From: Balanoglossus misakiensis
Taxonomy: Eukaryota > Hemichordata
Length of the DNA stretch: 64,000 bases
Assembly (NCBI GenBank): GCA_040954595.2
Contig: CM082578.2
Coordinates: 15,252,001 to 15,316,000 of the forward strand
Reading direction: 5' to 3'
The notes below the pieces were generated by a model. It had not been told where the DNA came from. It ran no database searches and worked only from the letters and a program-made list of their open reading frames with translations. Shown in pieces: positions 1 to 11,813 of the stretch. The stretch's first letter is position 1; every line of letters begins with the position of its first letter. The position numbers and the translations under genes were made by a program.

Positions 1-362
1 AAAATCATCAGAAAATGACAATTTTTCGACTTTGCGGAATTTCAAAATTTGGTCGATTTTTGAAAAAATCATGGGTTATAGCTCATGAAAATCATCAGAA
101 AATGACAATTTTTCGACTTTGCGGAATTTCAAAATTTGGTCGATTTTTGAAAAAATCATGGGTTATAGCTCATGAAAATCATCAGAAAATGACAATTTTT
201 CGACTTTGCGGAATTTCAAAATTTGGTCGATTTTTGAAAAAATCATGGGTTATAGCTCATGAAAATCATCAGAAAATGACAATTTTTCGACTTTGCGGAA
301 TTTCAAAATTTGGTCGATTTTTGAAAAAATCATGGGTTATAGCTCATGAAAATCATCAGAAA

Positions 363-3300
363 ATGACAATTTTCATTGAGACTCAATGGTCGATTTTTGA
401 AAAAATCATGGGTTATAGCTCATGAAAATCATCAGAAAATGACAATTTTTCGACTTTGGGGAATTTCAAAATTTCGTCGATTTTTGAAAAAATCATGGGT
501 TATAGCTCATGAAAATCATCAGAAAATGACAATTTTTCGACTTTGCGGAATTTCAAAATTTGGTCGATTTTTGAAAAAATCATGGGTTATAGCTCATGAA
601 AATCATCAGAAAATGACAATTTTTCGACTTTGGGGAATTTCAAAATTTCGTCGATTTTTGAAAAAATCATGGGTTATAGCTCATGAAAATCATCAGAAAA
701 TGACAATTTTTCGACTTTGCGGAATTTCAAAATTTGGTCGATTTTTGAAAAAATCATGGGTTATAGCCCATGAAAATCATCAGAAAATGACAATTTTTCG
801 ACTTTGCGGAATTTCAAAATTTGGTCGATTTTTGAAAAAATCATGGGTTATAGCTCATGAAAATCATCAGAAAATGACAATTTTTCGACTTTGCGGAATT
901 TCAAAATTTGGTCGATTTTTGAAAAAATCATGGGTTATAGCTCATGAAAATCATCAGAAAATGACAATTTTTCGACTTTGCGGAATTTCAAAATTTGGTC
1001 GATTTTTGAAAAAATCATGGGTTATAGCTCATGAAAATCATCAGAAAATGAAAATTTTTCGACTTTGCGGAATTTCAAAATTTGGTCGATTTTTGAAAAA
1101 CTCATGGGTTATAGCTCATGAAAATCATCAGAAAATGAAAATTTTTCGACTTTGCGGAATTTCAAAATTTGGTCGATTTTTGAAAAACTCATGGGTTATA
1201 GCTCATGAAAATCATCAGAAAATGACAATTTTTCGACTTTGCGGAATTTCAAAATTTGGTCGATTTTTGAAAAAATCATGGGTTATAGCTCATGAAAATC
1301 ATCAGAAAATGACAATTTTTCGACTTTGCGGAATTTCAAAATTTGGTCGATTTTTGAAAAAATCATGGGTTATAGCTCATGAAAATCATCAGAAAATGAC
1401 AATTTTTCGACTTTGCGGAATTTCAAAATTTGGTCGATTTTTGAAAAAATCATGGGTTATAGCTCATGAAAATCATCAGAAAATGACAATTTTTCGACTT
1501 TGCGGAATTTCAAAATTTGGTCGATTTTTGAAAAAATCATGGGTTATAGCTCATGAAAATCATCAGAAAATGACAATTTTTCGACTTTGCGGAATTTCAA
1601 AATTTGGTCGATTTTTGAAAAAATCATGGGTTATAGCTCATGAAAATCATCAGAAAATGACAATTTTTCGACTTTGCGGAATTTCAAAATTTGGTCGATT
1701 TTTGAAAAAATCATGGGTTATAGCTCATGAAAATCATCAGAAAATGACAATTTTTCGACTTTGGGGAATTTCAAAATTTGGTCGATTTTTGAAAAAATCA
1801 TGGGTTATAGCTCATGAAAATCATCAGAAAATGACAATTTTTCGACTTTGGGGAATTTCAAAATTTGGTCGATTTTTGAAAAAATCATGGGTTATAGCTC
1901 ATGAAAATCATCAGAAAATGACAATTTTTCGACTTTGCGGAATTTCAAAATTTGGTCGATTTTTGAAAAAATCATGGGTTATAGCTCATGAAAATCATCA
2001 GAAAATGACAATTTTTCGACTTTGCGGAATTTCAAAATTTGGTCGATTTTTGAAAAAATCATGGGTTATAGCTCATGAAAATCATCAGATAATGAAAATT
2101 TTTCGACTTTGCGGAATTTCAAAATTTGGTCGATTTTTGAAAAAATCATGGGTTATAGCTCATGAAAATCATCAGAAAATGACAATTTTTCGACTTTGCG
2201 GAATTTCAAAATTTGGTCGATTTTTGAAAAAATCATGGGTTATAGCTCATGAAAATCATCAGAAAATGACAATTTTTCGACTTTGCGGAATTTCAAAATT
2301 TGGTCGATTTTTGAAAAAATCATGGGTTATAGCTCATGAAAATCATCAGAAAATGACAATTTTTCGACTTTGCGGAATTTCAAAATTTGGTCGATTTTTG
2401 AAAAAATCATGGGTTATAGCTCATGAAAATCATCAGAAAATGACAATTTTTCGACTTTGCGGAATTTCAAAATTTCGTCGATTTTTGAAAAAATCATGGG
2501 TTATAGCTCATGAAAATCATCAGAAAATGACAATTTTTCGACTTTGCGGAATTTCAAAATTTGGTCGATTTTTGAAAAAATCATGGGTTATAGCTCATGA
2601 AAATCATCAGAAAATGACAATTTTTCGACTTTGCGGAATTTCAAAATTTCGTCGATTTTTGAAAAAATCATGGGTTATAGCTCATGAAAATCATCAGAAA
2701 ATGAAAATTTTTCGACTTTGCGGAATTTCAAAATTTCGTCGATTTTTGAAAAAATCATGGGTTATAGCTCATGAAAATCATCAGAAAATGACAATTTTTC
2801 GACTTTGCGGAATTTCAAAATTTGGTCGATTTTTGAAAAAATCATGGGTTATAGCTCATGAAAATCATCAGAAAATGACAATTTTTCGACTTTGGGGAAT
2901 TTCAAAATTTCGTCGATTTTTGAAAAAATCATGGGTTATAGCTCATGAAAATCATCAGAAAATGACAATTTTTCGACTTTGCGGAATTTCAAAATTTGGT
3001 CGATTTTTGAAAAAATCATGGGTTATAGCTCATGAAAATCATCAGAAAATGACAATTTTTCGACTTTGGGGAATTTCAAAATTTCGTCGATTTTTGAAAA
3101 AATCATGGGTTATAGCTCATGAAAATCATCAGAAAATGAAAATTTTTCGACTTTGCGGAATTTCAAAATTTGGTCGATTTTTGAAAAAATCATGGGTTAT
3201 AGCTCATGAAAATCATCAGAAAATGACAATTTTTCGACTTTGCGGAATTTCAAAATTTGGTCGATTTTTGAAAAAATCATGGGTTATAGCTCATGAAAAT

Positions 3301-5658
3301 CATCAGAAAATGACAATTTTTCGACTTTGCGGAATTTCAAAATTTGGTCGATTTTTGAAAAAATCATGGGTTATAGCTCATGAAAATCATCAGAAAATGA
3401 CAATTTTTCGACTTTGCGGAATTTCAAAATTTGGTCGATTTTTGAAAAAATCATGGGTTATAGCTCATGAAAATCATCAGAAAATGACAATTTTTCGACT
3501 TTGCGGAATTTCAAAATTTGGTCGATTTTTGAAAAAATCATGGGTTATAGCTCATGAAAATCATCAGAAAATGACAATTTTTCGACTTTGCGGAATTTCA
3601 AAATTTGGTCGACTTTTGAAAAAATCATGGGTTATAGCTCATGAAAATCATCAGAAAATGACAATTTTTCGACTTTGCGGAATTTCAAAATTTGGTCGAC
3701 TTTTGAAAAAATCATGGGTTATAGCTCATGAAAATCATCAGAAAATGACAATTTTTCGACTTTGCGGAATTTCAAAATTTGGTCGATTTTTGAAAAAATC
3801 ATGGGTTATAGCTCATGAAAATCATCAGAAAATGACAATTTTTCGACTTTGCGGAATTTCAAAATTTGGTCGATTTTTGAAAAAATCATGGGTTATAGCT
3901 CATGAAAATCATCAGAAAATGACAATTTTTCGACTTTGCGGAATTTCAAAATTTGGTCGATTTTTGAAAAAATCATGGGTTATAGCTCATGAAAATCATC
4001 AGAAAATGACAATTTTTCGACTTTGCGGAATTTCAAAATTTGGTCGATTTTTGAAAAAATCATGGGTTATAGCTCATGAAAATCATCAGAAAATGACAAT
4101 TTTTCGACTTTGCGGAATTTCAAAATTTGGTCGATTTTTGAAAAAATCATGGGTTATAGCTCATGAAAATCATCAGAAAATGACAATTTTTCGACTTTGG
4201 GGAATTTCAAAATTTGGTCGATTTTTGAAAAAATCATGGGTTATAGCTCATGAAAATCATCAGAAAATGACAATTTTTCGACTTTGCGGAATTTCAAAAT
4301 TTGGTCGATTTTTGAAAAAATCATGGGTTATAGCTCATGAAAATCATCAGAAAATGACAATTTTTCGACTTTGCGGAATTTCAAAATTTGGTCGATTTTT
4401 GAAAAAATCATGGGTTATAGCTCATGAAAATCATCAGAAAATGACAATTTTTCGACTTTGCGGAATTTCAAAATTTGGTCGATTTTTGAAAAAATCATGG
4501 GTTATAGCTCATGAAAATCATCAGAAAATGACAATTTTTCGACTTTGCGGAATTTCAAAATTTGGTCGATTTTTGAAAAAATCATGGGTTATAGCTCATG
4601 AAAATCATCAGAAAATGACAATTTTTCGACTTTGGGGAATTTCAAAATTTCGTCGATTTTTGAAAAAATCATGGGTTATAGCTCATGAAAATCATCAGAA
4701 AATGACAATTTTTCGACTTTGCGGAATTTCAAAATTTGGTCGATTTTTGAAAAAATCATGGGTTATAGCTCATGAAAATCATCAGAAAATGACAATTTTT
4801 CGACTTTGCGGAATTTCAAAATTTGGTCGATTTTTGAAAAAATCATGGGTTATAGCTCATGAAAATCATCAGAAAATGACAATTTTTCGACTTTGCGGAA
4901 TTTCAAAATTTGGTCGATTTTTGAAAAAATCATGGGTTATAGCTCATGAAAATCATCAGAAAATGACAATTTTTCGACTTTGCGGAATTTCAAAATTTGG
5001 TCGATTTTTGAAAAAATCATGGGTTATAGCTCATGAAAATCATCAGAAAATGACAATTTTTCGACTTTGCGGAATTTCAAAATTTGGTCGATTTTTGAAA
5101 AAATCATGGGTTATAGCTCATGAAAATCATCAGAAAATGACAATTTTTCGACTTTGCGGAATTTCAAAATTTGGTCGATTTTTGAAAAAATCATGGGTTA
5201 TAGCTCATGAAAATCATCAGAAAATGACAATTTTTCGACTTTGCGGAATTTCAAAATTTGGTCGATTTTTGAAAAAATCATGGGTTATAGCTCATGAAAA
5301 TCATCAGAAAATGACAATTTTTCGACTTTGCGGAATTTCAAAATTTGGTCGATTTTTGAAAAAATCATGGGTTATAGCTCATGAAAATCATCAGAAAATG
5401 ACAATTTTTCGACTTTGCGGAATTTCAAAATTTGGTCGATTTTTGAAAAAATCATGGGTTATAGCTCATGAAAATCATCAGAAAATGACAATTTTTCGAC
5501 TTTGCGGAATTTCAAAATTTGGTCGATTTTTGAAAAAATCATGGGTTATAGCTCATGAAAATCATCAGAAAATGACAATTTTTCGACTTTGCGGAATTTC
5601 AAAATTTGGTCGATTTTTGAAAAAATCATGGGTTATAGCTCATGAAAATCATCAGAAA
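363..5658. repeat. complete higher-order repeat copy (60 x 87 bp + 1 x 76 bp = 5296 bp)
   Basis: The copy begins with the shortened unit at 363-438, in which the stretch after atgacaatttt is replaced by cattgagactcaat. Sixty 87-bp units follow, up to the next shortened unit at 5659. Variant units counted from the shortened unit (unit 0): units 1 and 3 carry tggggaat plus ttcgtcg; unit 4 carries a silent agcccatg; units 8 and 9 carry atgaaaat plus aaactcatg; units 16 and 17 carry tgggg; unit 20 carries atgaaaat; units 24 and 26 carry ttcgtcg. Further variants lie at units 27, 29, 31 and 32, and two consecutive cgactttt units fall near 3610 and 3700. Confidence 0.9.
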
Positions 5659-8600
5659 ATGACAATTTTCATTGAGACTCAATGGTCGATTTTTGAAAAA
5701 ATCATGGGTTATAGCTCATGAAAATCATCAGAAAATGACAATTTTTCGACTTTGGGGAATTTCAAAATTTCGTCGATTTTTGAAAAAATCATGGGTTATA
5801 GCTCATGAAAATCATCAGAAAATGACAATTTTTCGACTTTGCGGAATTTCAAAATTTGGTCGATTTTTGAAAAAATCATGGGTTATAGCTCATGAAAATC
5901 ATCAGAAAATGACAATTTTTCGACTTTGGGGAATTTCAAAATTTCGTCGATTTTTGAAAAAATCATGGGTTATAGCTCATGAAAATCATCAGAAAATGAC
6001 AATTTTTCGACTTTGCGGAATTTCAAAATTTGGTCGATTTTTGAAAAAATCATGGGTTATAGCCCATGAAAATCATCAGAAAATGACAATTTTTCGACTT
6101 TGCGGAATTTCAAAATTTGGTCGATTTTTGAAAAAATCATGGGTTATAGCTCATGAAAATCATCAGAAAATGACAATTTTTCGACTTTGCGGAATTTCAA
6201 AATTTGGTCGATTTTTGAAAAAATCATGGGTTATAGCTCATGAAAATCATCAGAAAATGACAATTTTTCGACTTTGCGGAATTTCAAAATTTGGTCGATT
6301 TTTGAAAAAATCATGGGTTATAGCTCATGAAAATCATCAGAAAATGACAATTTTTCGACTTTGCGGAATTTCAAAATTTGGTCGATTTTTGAAAAACTCA
6401 TGGGTTATAGCTCATGAAAATCATCAGAAAATGAAAATTTTTCGACTTTGCGGAATTTCAAAATTTGGTCGATTTTTGAAAAACTCATGGGTTATACCTC
6501 ATGAAAATCATCAGAAAATGAAAATTTTTCGACTTTGCGGAATTTCAAAATTTGGTCGATTTTTGAAAAACTCATGGGTTATAGCTCATGAAAATCATCA
6601 GAAAATGACAATTTTTCGACTTTGCGGAATTTCAAAATTTGGTCGATTTTTGAAAAAATCATGGGTTATAGCTCATGAAAATCATCAGAAAATGACAATT
6701 TTTCGACTTTGCGGAATTTCAAAATTTGGTCGATTTTTGAAAAAATCATGGGTTATAGCTCATGAAAATCATCAGAAAATGACAATTTTTCGACTTTGCG
6801 GAATTTCAAAATTTGGTCGATTTTTGAAAAAATCATGGGTTATAGCTCATGAAAATCATCAGAAAATGACAATTTTTCGACTTTGCGGAATTTCAAAATT
6901 TGGTCGATTTTTGAAAAAATCATGGGTTATAGCTCATGAAAATCATCAGAAAATGACAATTTTTCGACTTTGCGGAATTTCAAAATTTGGTCGATTTTTG
7001 AAAAAATCATGGGTTATAGCTCATGAAAATCATCAGAAAATGACAATTTTTCGACTTTGGGGAATTTCAAAATTTGGTCGATTTTTGAAAAAATCATGGG
7101 TTATAGCTCATGAAAATCATCAGAAAATGACAATTTTTCGACTTTGGGGAATTTCAAAATTTGGTCGATTTTTGAAAAAATCATGGGTTATAGCTCATGA
7201 AAATCATCAGAAAATGACAATTTTTCGACTTTGCGGAATTTCAAAATTTGGTCGATTTTTGAAAAAATCATGGGTTATAGCTCATGAAAATCATCAGAAA
7301 ATGACAATTTTTCGACTTTGCGGAATTTCAAAATTTGGTCGATTTTTGAAAAAATCATGGGTTATAGCTCATGAAAATCATCAGAAAATGAAAATTTTTC
7401 GACTTTGCGGAATTTCAAAATTTGGTCGATTTTTGAAAAAATCATGGGTTATAGCTCATGAAAATCATCAGAAAATGACAATTTTTCGACTTTGCGGAAT
7501 TTCAAAATTTGGTCGATTTTTGAAAAAATCATGGGTTATAGCTCATGAAAATCATCAGAAAATGACAATTTTTCGACTTTGCGGAATTTCAAAATTTGGT
7601 CGATTTTTGAAAAAATCATGGGTTATAGCTCATGAAAATCATCAGAAAATGACAATTTTTCGACTTTGCGGAATTTCAAAATTTGGTCGATTTTTGAAAA
7701 AATCATGGGTTATAGCTCATGAAAATCATCAGAAAATGACAATTTTTCGACTTTGCGGAATTTCAAAATTTGGTCGATTTTTGAAAAAATCATGGGTTAT
7801 AGCTCATGAAAATCATCAGAAAATGACAATTTTTCGACTTTGCGGAATTTCAAAATTTGGTCGATTTTTGAAAAAATCATGGGTTATAGCTCATGAAAAT
7901 CATCAGAAAATGACAATTTTTCGACTTTGCGGAATTTCAAAATTTCGTCGATTTTTGAAAAAATCATGGGTTATAGCTCATGAAAATCATCAGAAAATGA
8001 CAATTTTTCGACTTTGGGGAATTTCAAAATTTGGTCGATTTTTGAAAAAATCATGGGTTATAGCTCATGAAAATCATCAGAAAATGACAATTTTTCGACT
8101 TTGGGGAATTTCAAAATTTGGTCGATTTTTGAAAAAATCATGGGTTATAGCTCATGAAAATCATCAGAAAATGACAATTTTTCGACTTTGCGGAATTTCA
8201 AAATTTGGTCGATTTTTGAAAAAATCATGGGTTATAGCTCATGAAAATCATCAGAAAATGACAATTTTTCGACTTTGCGGAATTTCAAAATTTGGTCGAT
8301 TTTTGAAAAAATCATGGGTTATAGCTCATGAAAATCATCAGAAAATGACAATTTTTCGACTTTGCGGAATTTCAAAATTTGGTCGATTTTTGAAAAAATC
8401 ATGGGTTATAGCTCATGAAAATCATCAGAAAATGACAATTTTTCGACTTTGCGGAATTTCAAAATTTGGTCGATTTTTAAAAAAATCATGGGTTATAGCT
8501 CATGAAAATCATCAGAAAATGACAATTTTTCGACTTTGCGGAATTTCAAAATTTGGTCGATTTTTGAAAAAATCATGGGTTATAGCTCATGAAAATCATC

Positions 8601-9760
8601 AGAAAATGACAATTTTTCGACTTTGCGGAATTTCAAAATTTGGTCGATTTTTGAAAAAATCATGGGTTATAGCTCATGAAAATCATCAGAAAATGACAAT
8701 TTTTCGACTTTGCGGAATTTCAAAATTTGGTCGATTTTTGAAAAAATCATGGGTTATAGCTCATGAAAATCATCAGAAAATGACAATTTTTCGACTTTGC
8801 GGAATTTCAAAATTTGGTCGATTTTTGAAAAAATCATGGGTTATAGCTCATGAAAATCATCAGAAAATGACAATTTTTCGACTTTGCGGAATTTCAAAAT
8901 TTGGTCGATTTTTGAAAAAATCATGGGTTATAGCTCATGAAAATCATCAGAAAATGACAATTTTTCGACTTTGCGGAATTTCAAAATTTGGTCGATTTTT
9001 GAAAAAATCATGGGTTATAGCTCATGAAAATCATCAGAAAATGACAATTTTTTGACTTTGCGGAATTTCAAAATTTCGTCGATTTTTGAAAAAATCATGG
9101 GTTATAGCCCATGAAAATCATCAGAAAATGACAATTTTTCGACTTTGGAGAATTTCAAAATTTGGTCGATTTTTGAAAAAATCATGGGTTATAGCCCATG
9201 AAAATCATCAGAAAATGACAATTTTCCGACTTTGTGGAATTTCAAAATTTGGTCGATTTTTGAAAAAATCATGGGTTATAGCTCATGAAAATCATCAGAA
9301 AATGACAATTTTCCGACTTTGTGGAATTTCAAAATTTGGTCGATTTTTGAAAAAATCATGGGTTATAGCTCATGAAAATCATCAGAAAATGACAATTTTT
9401 CGACTTTGCGGAATTTCAAAATTTGGTCGATTTTTGAAAAAATCATAGGTTATAGCTCATGAAAATCATCAGAAAATGACAATTTTTCGACTTTGCGGAA
9501 TTTCAAAATTTCGTCGATTTTTGAAAAAAACATTGGTTATAGCTCATGAAAATCATCAGAAAATGACAATTTTTCGACTTTGCGGAATTTCAAAATTTCG
9601 TCGATTTTTGAAAAAATCATGGGTTATAGCTCATGAAAATCATCAGAAAATGACAATTTTTCGACTTTGCGAAATTTCAAAATTTGGTCGATTTTTGAAA
9701 AAATCATGTGTTATAGCTCATGTAAATCATCAGAAAATGACAATTTTTTGACTTTGGCAA
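5659..9760. repeat. partial second higher-order repeat copy and decaying array edge
   Basis: A second shortened 76-bp unit at 5659-5734 opens this copy. Units 1, 3, 4, 16, 17, 20 and 26 repeat the diagnostic variants of the first copy at the same ordinal positions. Units 8-10 differ by a one-unit shift of the aaactcatg block. After unit 26 the copies no longer match: units 27 and 28 are tgggg types here. From about 9041 the units degrade (stop-creating tttttga, ttggagaat, ccgactttgtgg, cataggt, cattggt, catgtgt). The array stops in a partial unit at about 9740-9760. Loss of homogeneity at the edge is usual for satellites homogenised by unequal exchange. Confidence 0.85.
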
Positions 9761-11134
9761 TTTTTTGCTGCATGACAACGCAAATGCAAATTGCATTGCA
9801 GTGTCACTTTACAAGAGTTTATCGGTCCCGCATTAATATCTTTTACGCATCAGTGAGCGTGGAATTTTGTAATACATTTCACTTGACAGGCAGAGAGACC
9901 AAACTCCTGACTTTAGGTAGTTGAATACATTAATCACTCTCTGGTCCATCATTACAGAGGAAAGACCACGTAGTAAATCATCACTTTTGATAATAATTCT
10001 GACTCTCAGTTCTTTTGATCTGGCGCGGTAGTCATAAACTGGTACAAATTTGTAGTATCTCGCCATCGAACTGCACACACCGTCCCACTGGTGCATCATA
10101 TACCATTTTCTTCCAGCAAAATGGCTATAACGAATGCAAGGTCGCTGTGTCGAGTGTCACACGAGATATTATAATGCATAATTCATTTCCACATACCTGA
10201 TGTCAGCTGTAATGCTTTGAACCATTTTGAGGGCATTTCATCTGCCTTTACTATCATCATTCGAAAATGTATCTGCTGATATATATATTTCCTCATTTGG
10301 CGAAAATGGTTTCATTTATAAGGAAATAATAAATACTTTTAGACAAGTCATAGTGAACTATCAATTTCTTTATTCCCCAGAAAAAATATTCAAGTATAAA
10401 CTTACATTCCACGAAATTGGTCCAGTCGGCCATGGGCAATTTACAAAATTACCGTGATGTGTGTATAAGCACAACGGAGAAATGCATTCAAATATTAAAA
10501 CGATTTTGTTTCCATTACAGTTGGCATTACATGGTTGGGAAGGCAATAACTGGCAATTAATGAACAAACAATGTGAGCGTTAATGCAAAATGTCACTGAA
10601 AAATCCGCTTTACAGCCTTCTGTCGAGCCATTTAGTCCGCTTTGCTCATGCATGGTCAACGCACACTCAAGATTTATATCCACTTGCTATCTTAAACACG
10701 GCCGCCAGGTTGATGCATTGAATTGGGGGTCAACGATTAAGTGTTGGAATGCATGTGACCAGATTCTTGCCAAGAATCGAAACTTAATCATTCAATCGGT
10801 TGTCCATCTGATACAGTGACTTCTTTAACAAACAGGGCTCTACATCAATTATATTAGGCCTTCAGCTTCAGCTGAGTACAGATTTCGAAATCAGACACAT
10901 TTGAAAGGAACCTGCATGCATTTATCTTGACGTGGAATTTCAACGTTTATTGTCTAGTGGGTTGTCTAGTGAACTTATTATGTTACGGTGAGGTATGGAG
11001 GGTCACCATTACTATACGTCAGTCAATTGCAATTTGGCAATGTACTAATGTTTTCTGTGTTTTTGTTGGGCGTTTTGTTACCATTATATGATCGCGTACA
11101 GTTTGGCGTCATTGCTGAAGAATAATTGCGTTCA
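9761..11134. other. intergenic, no gene recognised
   Basis: Single-copy-looking AT-rich DNA between the satellite edge and the retroelement remnant. The open frames here are short, overlap on both strands and match no family I know. I see no RNA gene or clear repeat. Confidence 0.6.
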
Positions 11135-11454
11135 TTAACGCAATCTTGAACATATGAGCTGGACGACAAAGTACACATCTCGTAGATATACTTCTTGGAT
11201 GTAGTTATCCGATTCTTCAATCGCAGTATCAAGATCGGCTTCAGGAGTGTTTTCGATGATCTTCACGTCGATTTCGAGTAACGTGCCGTATTTAGCATTG
11301 AGCAAGTCTCTTGTATTCAGCAAATCATCGAATCTTACTTGTTTGTCTTCTTCTCTTTCGTAAGCGGCAATCTGGACTTCTGCCTTGTTCAGCAAGTGTG
11401 TCATCTGACCGCGGTGCCACGTCTCGTTGCCTTCAGTTTGGAAAGGTCTGTCAT
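11135..11454 (-). pseudogene. BEL/Pao-like retroelement gag N-terminal fragment, frameshifted
   Basis: Read on the minus strand, an ATG at 11454-11452 opens a short basic reading frame that ends after 17 codons at a stop near 11404. The adjoining frame (11404 to 11135) carries on as an acidic, helical, Leu/Glu/Asp-rich segment of 89 codons. This layout (short basic start, then an acidic coiled-coil-like region just after a primer-binding site) resembles the N-terminus of BEL/Pao gag proteins, so I infer a one-base frameshift at about 11400-11406. No protease, RT or integrase follows at lower coordinates; the element is truncated. The family assignment rests on pattern memory, not a search. 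A gypsy-type or domesticated exon is the alternative. Confidence 0.45.
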
Positions 11455-11457
11455 CCT

Positions 11458-11470
11458 GGTCTCGGCACCA
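11458..11470 (-). other. candidate retroelement primer-binding site
   Basis: The minus strand reads TGGTGCCGAGACC, which begins with the TGG expected to pair with the CCA 3' end of a tRNA and looks like a tRNA 3' acceptor complement. It lies 4 nt upstream of the gag-like ATG and about 12 nt downstream of a possible LTR end (CA at 11483-11482), the expected order for an LTR retrotransposon. Confidence 0.5.
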
Positions 11471-11481
11471 AAATTATCGAC

Positions 11482-11813
11482 TGCAATTGGAAGGTTCTTT
11501 TGACAGTATCGAGTCTCGGACACCTGCAATCAGAGAATAATACTTCGGACTTTATTGCCAACTAGTAATGAGTAACAGCTAAGACAAACACAATACTGGA
11601 ACAGCCTATTACAAAATTCGCAGGCTTTTATAATAGGTCTAAAGCGCGGGAAAGTCTTTGTTATTCAAATTAACACCTTTAATTTTTACATGGGCAAAGG
11701 AATTTTAAAGATTGCAAACTGTCAGAGTGCACAATCTCGCTTGAGATTGGTCCATTACAACTCAAATATGATTGGTCGATTCTAAATCCTGATTTTGCAT
11801 CAAGCTCGATACA
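11482..11813 (-). mobile_element. candidate 5' LTR of the decayed retroelement
   Basis: Upstream of the primer-binding site on the minus strand, Pol II LTR signals appear in the correct order: two CCAAT boxes (attgg on plus at 11771-11775 and 11746-11750), a TATA box TATAAAAG (11632-11625) and an AATAAA polyadenylation signal (11556-11551). The end near 11482 (CA) and the start near 11813 (TGTATC) are guesses; no second LTR copy was seen, so the boundaries are unsupported by duplication. Confidence 0.4.

Larger units (their letters stand above)
1..9760. repeat. 87-bp satellite array with a 61-unit higher-order structure
   Basis: Head-to-tail units of 87 bp run from the window edge to about 9760. 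A typical unit starts at atgacaatttttcgac and ends at ctcatgaaaatcatcagaaa. Units start at 15, 102, 189, 276 and 363. Apart from one 76-bp unit type (at 363 and 5659), I saw no length change across more than 100 units. Most units are identical; the rest carry one to three recurring substitutions (tgc/tgg, ggt/cgt, aca/aaa, aaa/aac, ttt/ctt). Because 87 is a multiple of 3, one plus-strand frame stays open for very long stretches. Almost all variants would change the amino acid, which argues against protein selection. The unit holds small dyads such as gatttttgaaaaaatc and tcatg...catga. This is most simply a non-coding satellite; its chromosomal location (centromeric, pericentromeric or interstitial) cannot be told. 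Confidence 0.97.

Noticed and set aside
20-60. CENP-B-box-like stretch ttcgactttgcgga in each satellite unit
   Set aside because: The consensus needs TTCG, seven bases with an A at the fifth, then CGGG. Here the spacing is six and the end is CGGA, so it does not match.
15-9751. Giant repetitive open frames read as a real repeat protein gene
   Set aside because: The frame is a by-product of an 87-bp unit; variants are mostly non-synonymous, the 76-bp unit shifts frame, and there is no promoter or intron evidence.
1-9760. Tandem array read as a CRISPR array
   Set aside because: Units are contiguous and near-identical over all 87 bp; there are no variable spacers, and the context is eukaryotic.
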